DNA from: Rhynchopus euleeides
Taxonomy: Eukaryota; Euglenozoa; Diplonemea; Diplonemida; Diplonemidae
Assembly (NCBI GenBank): GCA_963210315.1
Contig: OY723307.1
Span: 248,001-312,000, forward strand
DNA: 64,000 nucleotides
Direction: 5' to 3'
Under the pieces are notes generated by a model. It worked only from the letters and a program-made list of their open reading frames with translations, was not told where the DNA came from and did not search any database. The position numbers and the translations under genes were made by a program. Shown piece after piece: positions 40,900 through 53,485 of this stretch. Every line of letters begins with the position of its first letter. Within the stretch, counting starts at the first letter, position 1.

Positions 40900-43800
40900 A
40901 TCACTTTTTAGGTGGGTTAACCCTGCACGGGTCCTAGCCCACCCCCATCCCACCCTACGTTACAGCCGAGGCCCCACTCGGGTCAGAGTGTGGGGCCAGT
41001 TCAGTGCCACTCGGAGGAGGGCGTGCCGCAAAGCTCGCGTGATGCGTGTTGCAGCAGTAGGTTAGAGACTTAGATTCAACTACACAGTCCCCGCAGCGCC
41101 CCATCCTATGGGCCTTCTTGCAGAACTCCATAGTGACGCAGAGCCCGTCGCCGTCGTTGTGGTGCTGCAGTTCATGGCAGCAGGTCTCGGCTGGCACTCG
41201 CCCCTGCACGCAGGCCGCGCACCGAGGTTTGCTGTGCCGGTCGCAAGTCAGAGTCCGAGAGTTCCGCTTCGCGCCTGGGGGGGCCGTTCGGGGGGCGGCG
41301 CCCCTCCTCTCCCGTGGTCTTCTCGCCACGGCCTCGGCTTCCCGGCACTGCGCATCCCACCGCCCTGCGTCGCGGTCCCACCCCGCGGGGTAGTGCCGCT
41401 GGGGCTCAAAAGCTGCCGCCCACGCCTGTCCGGGGGCGTGGAACGGCGTATCAGGGGCGTCTTCCCAGCTGTTGGTGTGCCTCTGCAGCTCTCGCATCAC
41501 CTCCTCAGTGGCGGGGTCGAGCTGCGCGCGCCGCGACAGCCCTTTCACCACCGTCCCCCCAAGCGCGGTAAGAACGGTCGTGTTGTCCGCATGGCCCAAG
41601 TGCCACGGCTTGCCGCACCCCCGCTTGATCAGGGCTCCGAGCCTCTCGAGGGATGCCGCCTTCCCGAGTGCGCTACGTTGGAAGGCGTCCAGCTGACTCA
41701 CAAGCTGTTCGCGCGTCACTCCTCTCAGCTGCTCGGTCTCGTCCATGGCCCTGTTACTGAGGGCGTCAGCATCCGTGTTGTGCTCTCTCCGCACATGCAC
41801 AAAGGACAGGCTGCAGCGCGGCTTCAGCTCCTCTATCAACCTGGTTGCGCTGAGATAGAGCGGGCGCAGGTCCTGATGGCTGCAGACAGAGTCGCCACGC
41901 AGGTGGCCCAGCACCACCTGTGAATCCCCGCAGACAGTCACCGCGCCTACATGCGTCAGGTCTCCACGCAGCAGCCCCAGCCCGGCCCTGACGCCCTCGT
42001 ACTCCGCCACGTTGTTGGAGCGGACCCCCGGGAGGGGGCGGACCGCCTCCGCCACCTTACGGCCATCCTCGTATAGGACCGCCCCCGCGCCCGCTACTGC
42101 GAAGGGGGTGCCGTTGTCCCTCGCCCCCGTCGAAGTAGAGGGCCAGTCCCCCCCGGGCCTGGCGTGTCGGGAGCACCTCCCGGGCGTCCCTTCCCCCGTC
42201 CCCCTTCTTCACCTTCGGGGGCCGGATGCGGCGCGTCTCCGCTGGGGGGAGGGATAGGCCCGTTGTTAGCTCGAAGTCTACCGCCAGCTCGATCAGGCTC
42301 ACCGTGTGCTCGCCCCCGTGGGGGGCCCACCGCAGGCTCCGCAGCCAGTGGCAAAGCGCCACCCAGAGCGCGGGCGGGTGTTTGCCCCAGGTGGCCTTGA
42401 CCCTGGACGGCGCCAACGACGGGATGCGGGCCCGCTCAGGGATGGGCGTACGCCACCCCCAGGGGTATTCAACCGTCCGGTGGTGGCGCGCATTCCGGTC
42501 GAGTAGCCCATCATGACCCTGGCGCGCCGACAGCACTGCAATAAAGTAGCGGTGCAGCTGCGACACGATGGCGACCCTCGCGTCCCGAGCGAGCGGCAGC
42601 ACCTGCGCCTCGCCCGGCAGGTCATGTCGGCACACCGGAGCTACGCCGCAGATCGAGAGACAGGCAGGCCATGCCGTGCGGTCGGTTGATGCGATAGGGT
42701 GTCGCTGCCGGACGTGGTCCCAGGCCGTGCACTCCCACCACAGGTGTTGCATCGTCTCCCGCTCCCCGGACTGGCAGTACGGGCAGGCTTTTCCGATTCC
42801 CGTCCGGCCCACCACAGGCACCGCCCCGGCGATTGCCGACCTGAGGAGGCCCCGCTGGTATGCCGTCACCGCAGAGTCGCCCTCCAGGATACAGCGGGTC
42901 ACCCCCCCATCGGCGCCGTGCTGGAGCCCATCGTAGTCAGCACGCCTCGCGCACACCCCCTGTAGGACCTTCGTCCGGAGGGCCTGTCGCAGGTCGTGCG
43001 CGAAGGTCCGCCACCCTGCGTCGGTGGCCGTAGCGGGGTCAAATACCTGGCGTCGACTCGCCTCGTCCTCATAAGCGACCTGCGTGGCCGCAATCCACCG
43101 CCACCCGATCCACGAGAGGGCCTTCTGAAAGAGCGCAAAGGGGCCCTCGCCCCTCCACGCGGCCCGCCCACCCCACGCGGCTGCTGCCAGGTCTCGCGCG
43201 TGGCTCCACTTCTTGACCTGTACTGCCCAAGTGTGGATCTGCCGATAGCGGGGGACGACCGCCGGGTCCAGCCGGTGCGCCGGGTGTAGAATGCACAGCA
43301 CCACCTCCGCCGCTCTGCGGGGAGGGCCCGTCCAAAGGGCGGCGGTGAAGCGTACCCTCCACCGCTGCACCTTGTCATCCGGCCATTCCGTGACGGAGGC
43401 ACCGTAGTAGGTCTTTGCCCCAGATGTCATTGCGGCAGCCTGACCCCTCCACTGCATCGGCAAGGGCAAATTGGACACCCTCCCCAGGCACTGGCCCGCC
43501 TCCTCCTCTCGGTGCTCAATGCGTTCCGACACCGGCGGAGGCTGCCCCGGCTCGGGCCTCGCATGCAGCATCGCACCCAGGGAGTCGAAGCTGTTGTCCT
43601 GTCGGATCGGCGTGGCCTCCCCGTCCCTCGTGGTGTAGATAAGTTGGGGGGGGGTCACCGCCGCCGTGGAGTAGCTGTGGGACTTTACCGCTGCACAAAT
43701 CACCATCCCCGTGTGGTAGGAGAAGTCCGCGGAGTCGTCGACTATCTCCTGCAGCACCCGCTGGCTGGGGGCGTTAGCGTACACATCGTCGACGTACGAC

Positions 43801-45484
43801 AGGCCGCGTGCACCCTGGCGACTGTCCGCCATGCGCACCCACACCGAGATGAGCACGTTGATCAGCACCACGCTGATTGGGCAGCCTTGCATGATGCCGT
43901 TCGTAGGTAGAAAGCCCTCTCCTATGGTGCCACTCACCCTGAAGTGCCGCTGCATGCCCGCGTAGGCCGCACGCAGGGTGCCCAGCACCGCGGGGTTGAA
44001 CCCCAGCTCCCCGGCAAGGCGGAAGGTGACATCGATGGGCACTGTGTCAAAACACTTCTTGAAATCCAGTGCCACACCGTAAAGCGGCCTCCCAGTCTGG
44101 GTCGCCTGCTCGATAAGGGCCGCCAGGTGCCAGTACACATCCTCCGCCCCATGCCCCGGCCTGCAGCCGTGTATCCCGTCGGGCGCGATCCTTTCAAGCC
44201 ACTTCAGCGCGGGCCTCACCCGGATCGCCGCCCAGACACGGTAGAGCACCGGGGTTATGCTGATCGGTCGCTGGGACAGCGGCTCCCCCGAGCTCCCAGG
44301 CTTTGGAATCAGGCAGATCATCGCATGCAGCAGGTGCTCTGGCCAGGCACCTTCCTTCTCCACTGCGTTGAGAGCCTCTGCAAAGAGCATCAGCAGGTCA
44401 CGCGGTAGCTGCCGGAGCTCGTGCACCCTCCATCCCTGCAGCCCTGGAGAGGTCGACGCGGACATCTTCGCCAGCGCCTTTGATACATCAGCGGCTGTGA
44501 TTGGCGGACACTCCATGGGGGCAGCATTCGGCAGAAACTGCTGGTACCTCTGCCGGAAGGTGTCCCACCGCGGCTCCGGCGTCGACGCGTACTTCCGGAA
44601 GTACCCCCCCCAGGCCCCAACGCTGCGCAGTAACTCGTCAGCTTCCTGTGGGCAGGCGGAGAGGGACCCGTCCTCCCTGCGCATGAAGGTCGCAGGGGCG
44701 CTAAACCTGTTGGCAAGATATGCGAACACCTGTCCTGCCTCCTGCGTCCAGGCCTTCTGCATCCGGGCCTTCCACGTGCGGAGTCTCTCGTCGTGCAGAG
44801 CGTCGAACATCCCCCGCTGCGACCCCTCCATCTGGATGAGTGCCGCCTCCAGAGTCGCAAGGTCGAGCGGCTGCCGGCCATTGAGCATGTCTTCAAGCTC
44901 AGGAGGCAGGTCTTCTATCTTGGCGCGCTTCCTGGCGGCCTTCCAGGCGTGCTTCTCGCTGTTGGTGAGGGGGTATGGCGCCTCAGCCGCGAGCCGCCGC
45001 CGCCCTTCGGCGACCAAACACCGCAGGGGCCCCAGCATCGCATCCAGGGCCCGGGTGCGCGCGTTGCCCGTCCCTCGGGCAGATCCGGGGCAGTGCTTCG
45101 ACGCAGTCCTGGCCCACTGCAGGGTGTAGCCGCCAGTCCGGCCCTTGTACACGTGGGCCTCCCGCCCGAGGTCGGCAGCACGGGTGTGGAGCAGGTACCG
45201 CTCGCCACAGGACGACGCCCGGTGCAGCAGCTCTGCGGCCGACGCCCCTGCAGCCACCTGGTCGCTGGCGACGGCCTCCGCAAGCGCAGCGTTAAGTTCC
45301 TCTCCCCTCATCTTCGACCGGCCGCTGGGGAAGGGGGCCGGAAGCATGGAAATCAGTTTGGGGCGCTTAAACGCCTCAAGGTCAAGCTCGACGAAGAGGG
45401 GGCAGTGGGTGGGGAAGCGGTACCGACCCTTGGGCGCTACCTCCACCGAAAGCAGCGCGGCTGCAGCACAGGGGTTGGACATAT
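40900..45484 (-). pseudogene. Decayed, 5'-truncated relative of the LINE ORF2
   Basis: On the minus strand the sequence picks up ORF2 at the endonuclease (NPCAAAALLSVEV, equivalent to residue about 511) and continues through RT (LDFKKCFD, MQGCPISVVLINVL, YVDD), the CCHC finger (CPYC...H...C) and the start of RNase H (LALYFDGG). A 2-base deletion near 42122-42130 shifts the frame after that motif. The rest of RNase H and the Cys/His module continue in another frame to the stop at 40955. The protein is clearly diverged from the plus-strand copy, so it is an older member or a sister family. It ends in a CA tail near 40880. The OTU domain is missing through 5' truncation. Confidence 0.9.
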
Positions 45485-46254
45485 GTGACCCGTCATGACC
45501 TGGCGAACCTTGAAGCGATCGCAAGGAAGAGCTGCAGTACGCAGTAACCTGCATGGGGGCACTGGCTGTGGGGGAGGTTGTCTAGCGACAAACTGGCGTT
45601 AGCTAGTGAGTCCTCGTTTGGAGACACCAGTCAGGTGGGGAGTTTGGTTGGGGCGGCACACTCTGTTACACATTAACGCAGGTGTCCGAAGGCAAGCTCA
45701 GTGAGAACAGAAATCTCACGTAGAGCATAAGGGTAAAAGCTTGCTCGATACATGATCTTCAGTACCGATCCTCGGTGTGAAAGCATGGCCTAACGATCTT
45801 TTGGTCTCGCTCGAGCCTCTGCAAGCAGGTCATCGACCTCAAGAGACGCCCCTTCCACACCGCCGAGCGAGGTGGGGCCCTCTCGAGCACGGCGCGCGAC
45901 ACGTGATTCGCCGCCGTGTTGAACACCAGTGACGCGGGTGTTTACTGGGTGTCGGTAGTGTACCGGCGAGGGGATCTGCATGTGTATGATCCCCTTGTAT
46001 CCCATTGAACCTCTGGAGGGTCTTTGGCCCGGAAGCCAACCCATAAACAAGGTTGAAATTAGGCAACTCACAACTGAAATGACCCCATCACAATCCGTAC
46101 GGATTCCAAACATGCCGATAAACAGCGTTTTGGCGACCTGGGGGTCATAAAAGTGACTCATCGTCACCAATTACCATTTATCTACATTTTCACGATTTAG
46201 GCAAGCGGTCCCGCCTATTAGTACTACCCGGTAGTACTATTTGACCCCCCCCAG
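45484..46254 (+). mobile_element. Right part of the rRNA-carrying TA element, copy 1
   Basis: Matches 56982-57737 closely except for a 13-bp length difference near 45808. It ends GGTAGTACTATTTGACCCCC with CCCAG and a TA at 46255-46256. The left part is missing: the LINE remnant abuts it at 45484, and no left terminus is found beyond the LINE. Confidence 0.8.
45605..45807 (+). rRNA. 28S (LSU) rRNA gene fragment, copy 1
   Basis: The sequence from GTCAGGTGGGGAGTTTGG to GGCCTAACGATCTTTTGG follows the eukaryotic large-subunit rRNA just upstream of the peptidyl-transferase region. Landmarks are GGGGCGGCACA, ACGCAGGTGTCC, GAGAACAGAAATCTC, AAGGGTAAAAGCTTGCT, TTCAGTACCGA and GTGAAAGCATGGCCTAACGA. Only about 200 bases are rRNA-like; both sides diverge. 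It is a captured fragment, not a functional gene. Confidence 0.8.
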
Positions 46255-46256
46255 TA

Positions 46257-49200
46257 ACCGATCCAGGCACCAACGGATCGTGCACGACACTTGGGTGGGG
46301 TAGGGGGGGGGGGCGGTGGGGAATATGGCAAACGCCATACCCTGAATGTAATCGGGGGGAGGAAGCTTTATGAAACAGAAACCGCTGCAGTAACACCCAC
46401 TGCGAGGGGGGGGAGGGGCTGTCACCGGAAGCGTTGTGCTGTTCCACACGGGCGCGCCGTAGTTTTTTATGCTATTTTGAATTGCCATTTGATGAAGCGA
46501 AAGAAGAACGTCATCCCGGGAGAAGCTTATCAGAGCATCCAGCAGCCCCCACCCATCAATGGCGATGTCACCTTCGATTTGGCTGGCGCGCCGTGTCAGT
46601 CAATTCCCTCTAATCAGAACGGCAGAGTCATGATAAATATGTCGGCTGCACTGCATCCCTACAACGCAGGGGTGTAATGCAGTCGGTAGGCCATGGATTA
46701 TTATGCATAACGCCCGCTCCCCCCCCCCCTCGCTCCCTGCCCTGGACCCGAGGAGTGGCATTTTACAGTTCATTTGCTTGCAAAACACCGTTGATCGCCC
46801 TTTGGCATATTTCCACTGCCATCCAAAAAAAACCCCCCCCTGACCTCAGGCAGCCAAGGCCTGAGCACCTGTCAATTTGCTTCCAGCACCGAATTCGAGG
46901 TGCTCAATGAAGAGTGCCGTGAGCAGCCTAACTGCTGGAGACTGGGTGGGGAGGTCGGGGGAGAGGAGAGGAGTGGGATTGTAGAGGGAAGCCTTCATGG
47001 TAAGGCAAATTCTCTCAATACCCTCTTGCAAATGTTTGCCCCTTTTGTGTGGGGGGAAGGGGGGGGGGTGATAGGTAAGTTCAAAAGGGGGGAAGGGAGG
47101 GGAGGGGGGGGGGGGTGGGCGGTGCGCTCTGTGAAAGCAATTCGCAGCCAGAAAAGAAAAGAACAGCCGCTGGAGCATGGCACCCAATTCCCTTGGAATT
47201 TGGGTAATAATTATATGGTGGGGAGTAAAGAGAAGAAGAGAAAAGGGCAGAGAAGAGGTGTTCAAGGAGCTGGCTTCCTTCGACCCGAGACACACAGGCA
47301 GTCACAGAGATAGGGGCAAAGGCGGTGTTTGTCAGAGACAACAAGAAGGGGGTCGGGGGTTTGGGAGAGGGGGGGGGGCTACTATTGTTCTGACCAGAAG
47401 AATCTCAGATCGGGGGGGGGGGTGGGGGGTGCATGATTTTTGCCGCTGTTTTTTTTTGGGGACCACTGGGTGGGGATCAAACAACGCTGAGTCCACACTT
47501 CTCTGCCAAATTGAGTCCCACGGGGGATGGGGGGGGGGGTAGTGAAATCGAATTTGAAGGGAGCACAAGAATGATCACCCTTCACTCGTTATGCAGGTTG
47601 TGTCTGTCGGGATGGGGGGGGGGGGTGGTCGGAGGGTGGGGGTTGGGGTCAGGTGTGTTCGGGGCCATGTGAAGCACACCGCTCCACATGATTTGGTTGA
47701 AACGGAGGGTGGAGAGAGAGAGGTGAGGGAAATCGGAGAGAGGAAGAGGGGGGGGGGGAGAGGCCGTTTTTTTTGATTTTCAGAACTCTCCCCCCCCCCC
47801 TCCCCCCAGTTCCTTCAGTTCCCTTTGATTGCCGTCGAGTGCGCTGGGGGGGGGGTGGGGGAGGGAGGGCGTTCCACTGCTTCCTCCTTGGACCTCCAGG
47901 CAGCGACGGCGCACACTGATTTTTTTCCAGAAAGTGCTGTACTCCAAATGATATATATCGACGCAGTTCGTTTGCTTTAAAACAAAGCTCTTTTTTTTGA
48001 TTGTGGATGAATTCTCATAACGCAGCGTACAGCGGGGGGGGGGGGGTGAGGATGTTCATATCATTTGATATTTTGACGCAGAACAAACCAACAAGAAACA
48101 CTATAAAGAAGGTAGGGCAGGGCGGGGAGGGGGTGGGGGTGGGGGGCGGTGAGGGAGACGATCAGTTGGACACGCGTGCCCAATCCCTTCATTTCGTATA
48201 CCAGATCGGTGTTGGGAGTATTGGGGAGGGGGGCAGGAAGAGAGAGAAAGGCAAAGGGGGGGAGGGGGAGAGAGAAATGACAATACGACGAATGCAAGAA
48301 ATCCAAGAATGAAAGGAACAGAAAGGAGAGGGTTCGTTTGTTTGTTTTTTTTTATTTGAAAAAAAAATATGTTCGGATGGAATGGAATGGAGTGCCTTCC
48401 GGAGGCACCAAAAGATGCATGAAGGTCTGTGCGTGTGTGCACATCAAGAGAGGGATGTGGGGCAGGGGCAGTGTGCCACAGTGCACAGCCCGTCACGAGG
48501 GAACAATCAGGATGCCCCTCGAGACGTGCTCGACACCGCCACAAAGATGTTCACATGCGGTCACATGAAAGGGGATAGAGACACACAGGCCTCTGTGTGT
48601 CTGTAAGAGCTCAATACCCCCCCCCCCACCCCACCCCCAAAATCAAACCGAGAGTTGGATTCTTTTTGTTTTTTTTCTTCTGAACGGATTTTGAAAACGA
48701 CTTTTGCCCCACCCCCACCCCACCCCACCCCTCCCCCAGATATTTTTTTTTGCCTTGCTGGTGATGTGTCTGCATAAAAAAACGAACAACGCCCCTACCC
48801 ACCTGCTCCTTTTTTTTGGAGTGGCTGTTATTGAGGTGTGACCCCTCCTCTTCCTTCATAGGACACTCGGGAATACCTCTCTAGAGCACGCCCGGAGCTT
48901 TTGATTTTTGAACGTCGGTGCAACGATGTTTCTTTTGTGGAAAATAGGCAGAGGACACGCGATGATTCCTTTGGTCGGCGCTTGCGTGGGCTGGTGGAGC
49001 TTCAGGGGAGGAGGCAGCAGACCAGCGGCACGTTGTCAAGCACTTGGGGCAGAGGAGAGAGAGAGTAGAGTAGAGCATAGGGGGAAGCATGAGAGAGGAG
49101 GCCCTCGCTCCGTGTCAAAACTGCGTCAGCTTGCACCCTCTTCTATTGAGAGGTGGTTCCCTGTTCTGCACTTTGGACCAAAGGGTCTCCCCCCCACAAC

Positions 49201-50420
49201 TATCATGGCTACCCCCCCATAGCTTGCGATGCTTTGCAAAATGATGCGTTACGATGATGCGGTTCTCTTTTGAAGAAGCTCTTGTCGGATTCCTGTCAAA
49301 TTATTGTCGGGGCTCTTGCCGGACAATGTCCGGTTTGAGAACAGTGCAAACCCACACAGCCCCAACAAGGAAATTCAGAATCTGCTTAGATAATCTTCCC
49401 ACAGCTGGCGCGAAGCGTTAAATCAAAAAAAAAGACTCCGTAAAAAAGGGGGAGGGGGGGGGAGGAAGGAGTAAATCACACAAAAAGAATGACACCCCCC
49501 CCCCCCGCTCGTTTCTCGTCTTGGTATCGGTCACCCCACCCTGCGATACATCCCTCTCCAAATGCAACACATCACCCCACGCGTTCCTGATGATATCCTG
49601 GGGGAGGTAAGGAGGAAATGGGTGTTGGTGGCGGTGGGGGGAGAGGGGAGGGGGTGGGTAAGCAGGTTTGAACGATTTTGAACGATTTTGCCCCCCCCCC
49701 CCACAGAGAGAGAGGGAGAGAGAGAGAGAGCTGTTCACATGGGTTTTTTTCGAAAGAGATGGGGGGGGGGGTGTCAAGAAAAGGGTTGGTGGGGAAGGGG
49801 GGGGGGGGGGGGCGTATATTTTTGTTGATTTTCTTGATCTCGCTCTCTCTCTCCTCCCTTCGCTCTTCTCCTCACCCCCCCCCCCCCAAGACAGAACGAG
49901 TAAAAAGAACGGGGGAAGGGGATAGGGGAAGGGAGGGAGCTGATGTATTTTGTTTGTTTTTTTGCGTGCAACAACACACGGGGGGGAAGAGAAAGAGAGA
50001 GAGAGAGACAGGGGCTCTCTGCCTGCGAAGCAGTTTTTTTTGTGTTTTGTTGTTGTTGTTGTTGGTTCCCCCCCCCCTCTAGGGGCCGTCTTAAGGTACC
50101 AAAAAACGTCAAAATAACGACATTTTTCGACATAGGCAACTTTCGGCCAGAAACACCCCAAAAATGCTGAAAAAGTGGCCAGACCATCCCAGAAACCGTC
50201 CCTGGGTGTGAGACACCCACTTTGGTGGCCCGGAACGGGGCTGAAATGCAATGCTGAAAATTTTGTAGTGGTTTGGTACCGAACCCCTCCCCGGCTGAGT
50301 CTCCCGATCACCCTGCCACCTGCATCATCAAAATCCCACGTCATGTACCACGTTCTGCCGCCTCTGATGAGGCATCTGAGCACTATCGAGCCAAAAAGGC
50401 GACGTTTCAGCGGGTGTTCT
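46257..50420. other. Unassigned low-complexity intergenic sequence
   Basis: Long purine/pyrimidine tracts, G-runs (47100, 47410, 47530, 49795) and GA microsatellites (49705-49730, 49990-50008). TTTGAACGATTTTGAACGAT at 49673-49692 is a partial copy of the dispersed motif. Minus-strand open frames here are Pro/Ser-rich shadows. No gene supported. Confidence 0.5.
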
Positions 50421-50424
50421 GTCA

Positions 50425-50930
50425 GGTTTTGCCCGATACCGAAATACCAAATGGCAGCAGCTGTACGAGGGTGCAGCAGAACGGGCCACACACGGCGGCA
50501 TCGAACATGCAGTCCGCAGCAAGGATCAGGTCGAACGGGCCGTGTGTGTGTTGTATGCTGGTGATGTCTGGCATGCCCCACGCCAGCAGCCCGATCACAC
50601 CCTCCCCGCGTGATTGGCATGCAGGTTGTGACACGGCCTGCTGCCACTGCACCTGCGCAGCTGTGTCCGTGAGGACGGCCTTTGCAGCGCCGCACCACAA
50701 GGGCGACCAGGCTCGGTATTCCCACCCCGCAACCCAGCTCCAGCACGCGCTTCCCGCAGATGCGGCGGGGCGGCGGCGCAGGGCCAGCAGGTAGGCAGCG
50801 AGCACCACTGCACACACCCCTGATCTATAGCCACCGCAGCAGATCGTACAGTTCAAGCACAACAAGGCACTCACCGGTGTGCCAGTGACCCATTCTGCTG
50901 AAGTATTGAACTTACAGTTCAGGCATGTTC
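50425..50930 (-). pseudogene. METTL21-like protein methyltransferase, frameshifted
   Basis: Conserved pieces of a class I SAM-dependent lysine-methyltransferase appear in order but in alternating frames. AVVLAAYLLALRRRPA is in one frame, GKRVLELGCGVGIPSLVAL (motif I) in the next, then GAAKAVLTD back in the first frame, and later LAWG followed by FDLILAADCMFD. The two shifts, near 50760 and 50705, compensate. A plausible intron lies upstream: donor GTGAGT near 50876 and acceptor TATAG near 50826, reading on the minus strand. This is a decayed gene or one with two assembly indels in GC runs. The C-terminus is not traceable. Confidence 0.5.
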
Positions 50931-50934
50931 AGGA

Positions 50935-51397
50935 AGGAGGCCACCCCATCTGCCTCTGCAGCGAAGGATGTCCACAGGGATTTGGAAGAGGCCGAATTCC
51001 GAACGAAGCCAGATTGAATGCCTGCTGCAGAAGCGTGCGCGCTTGCAGCAGAACACAACATCGGAGAAACTACTGAGAAGGCACTCCTTCACAAGCTTGT
51101 CACGTTCCTGCACTCCCAATTTGAACCGAAGGCAGCAGTGCCCACTCAGGAAACGAAAAGGCGGAATGTTGCGAGCAAGTAGGGCGGGACGGGGTCGGGA
51201 GGGGTGTTCAAATGAGGGGGCCGGAACCAAACCACTACATTTTTTTGAGCATGGTCACGGATTGGCTCAGAAGTGGCCAAATACCCCCAAAAACCACCCA
51301 GACCGCCCCCAAATACTCCCAGGGGCCGGGGTTTCAAGTTTACAGCCATTTTGTGCGTGTTCCTCGCCTATGTGAAAAATGCCGTTATTTTTACCCC
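50935..51397. other. Unassigned sequence
   Basis: No supported gene. Possible upstream exons of the methyltransferase would lie here but I cannot define them. Confidence 0.4.
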
Positions 51398-51521
51398 GAT
51401 CACCTGGTCCAAGTCCCCGAGTCGCAGAAAGCCCTGTAAATATTATGGAACGAAAAAAATCTGGAACGCCAACCCACCAGCGTTCCAAAATATTTACGTT
51501 CCATAATATTTACGTATACGG
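51398..51521 (-). mobile_element. MITE-2, truncated copy
   Basis: From CGATCACCTGGTCCAAGTCC to the terminal GTATACGG this matches one end of the 55902-56613 copy, followed by TA. The other end is missing. Confidence 0.8.
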
Positions 51522-51887
51522 TATTTCCTCAATCACTCGCAGGAAGTCTGTCTCAGACGGCTGCAAGAGCAACTGTTGTGCTTCGCAGCAGTGCTGAACC
51601 AGAGAGAGTGTTCGCAGAGATGTCGCCATGCGCTCGCTCTACTACCCCGTGATGTCGCCACCGATAGCCAGTGTCCGTCTACCCTCTCCTCGGAGTTCTC
51701 GACCAGATGTCGCCGCAGAGAGGACAGCACCCTTCGTCTCGTATTATTGCAGACTACTCGGTGCTGCAACTGCGCACGGAAGAGAGAAGCGCCTCGATTA
51801 TGTTCTCCCCAAGTAGATCAGACACTCTTCTAGTAGAGCTTGGCTCAATCTGGGCACGGCCCAAAGCCGGATAAGATATCACCCATA

Positions 51888-52256
51888 CCTGGGACCCCCC
51901 GTGTATAAGTCCCCCTCCCTTACCCCCGTGTTTAAGTCCCCCCCTGGGGGTCTGGCAGGGAACTAAACACAGGTGGACCTAAACACGGGGGTGGGCCGGT
52001 CTGGAGGGTCATCAAGTGGCCGCGAGGCCACCTGGTGCCCTCCAGGTGCTGTCAGAGTCGAAAAAGGGGGGTGCCAAAAGTCCATCCGGACCAGAATCAC
52101 CCCCCTACGACGGAAGCGGAAGAGGTCTTCTTGGTCTCCACCGTGCCACCCCCGTGTTCAAGCCCCCTGCGTTTAGGTCCGCCCCCCGTGTTTAAGTCAC
52201 CCCCGGCCGAAAATCGTCTCCAAGGGGGGGGGGACTTAAACACGGGGGGTCCCAGG
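51888..52256 (+). mobile_element. MITE-3, copy 2
   Basis: CCTGGGACCCCCCGTGT and its reverse complement end the element; TA flanks at 51886-51887 and 52257-52258. Somewhat diverged from the other two copies. Confidence 0.85.
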
Positions 52257-52258
52257 TA

Positions 52259-52692
52259 CATTTGACAGGCGAGGAATTGACAATCAGGCACTCCCTTGCC
52301 TTCAGTTGACACGTGCACCACATCGGGGTGTATCTGGGCGGGTCTTGATTCCTTGGAAAGGTTCTCGAGTCCCCTTTACCGGATGGCCAGGGTCGGGCAC
52401 AAAGACCCCCGGCAAAGTATGCCAGACCTTGTTGGGGTGTGCACAGAAAGCCAAGGGCTCAGAATGCTGTTTTCACCTGAAAACCCAACCTGGGCCCTGA
52501 TTCTCAGGGGTGACGGCGGGCAACCGACAGACAGATATCTCGTCGATTTTTGTTGTCTTGAAAAGAACTGTCCAAACCCTTTTCATGGTGCCCAGGGTTT
52601 TCCAAAAAGACAAAAATGCGTGCCAACAAAATGTGAACCGAAAGTGTAGGCGCAATATATTGCGCCTTGGGACTTAAAGGGTTAACCCTTTA
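52259..52692. other. Unassigned sequence ending AAAGGGTTAACCCTTTA
   Basis: No gene supported. The AAAGGGTTAA at its right end recurs at 58871 and 60252, possibly the boundary of TTAA-targeting elements. Confidence 0.45.
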
Positions 52693-53485
52693 CTGGGGGG
52701 GGTCAAATAGTACTACCCCTTTACAGGGGGGGGTCAAATAAACGTACTTAGTTGAATAGTAGTACTTAGCCGAATAGTAGTACTTATTTTTTTGGGGCTC
52801 TGGGGCACGTTGGGCCGTTGAATAGTAGTACTTACTTTTCACCCTTTTTTTTTGGGAAAATTTTCCGTTTTTTTTGAGATTTTCTTTTTGGAGACACACA
52901 AATCTGCAAACTTTGGGGCAAGGAATGGGGACAACGGGGTCTATTGGTGCCACTTAGGGGAACCAGGGTGCACGGGGTCCGTAGAGGGGGGAAGTGACCT
53001 ACGCTCAAAGATATGTCGTGACGAAGGGAATCGGGGCATCCCCCCTCAGACACATACGGACGGGAAACCAGCGAACCCGCAAACTCCTGCGGTCCAGAGG
53101 CATCAGAACCACTGCTGAAGACCGCAAACCCGGAAACCCGCAAACTCCTGGGGTCCAGAGGCGTCAAAATCACTGCTGAAGAGCGGCGCGCATTAAACGA
53201 CTCCTCATCTACGGCGTCCGCAGTCCCTACCACCAACGAGAAGATGTGGACGGATGGCCCCAGACACACCTCACCATAGATGTAGCCTTCGAGGACCAGC
53301 TGAGCCCACCCCCCACCCCCCGCAGCCCCCTTCCCTGACGTTGTTTGACATTCTCTCCTGTTGTGCAGCACTGATCAACACACGCCCGCAAACCCGCAAT
53401 CCAACTGCCCAGATTTCACCATCCACCAACAGAGCCAATAGCTTCGGCTGGTGTCCGACATAATGATGACGTCCGATGCTTTCAT

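Noticed and set aside
45605-45807. Functional rRNA gene
   Set aside because: Only about 200 bases match LSU rRNA, both borders diverge abruptly, and the segment is inside a transposon.
45790-46170. 126-codon minus-strand ORF conserved at 57255-57653
   Set aside because: It runs antisense to the rRNA-carrying element; conservation is explained by the two element copies being alike at the DNA level.
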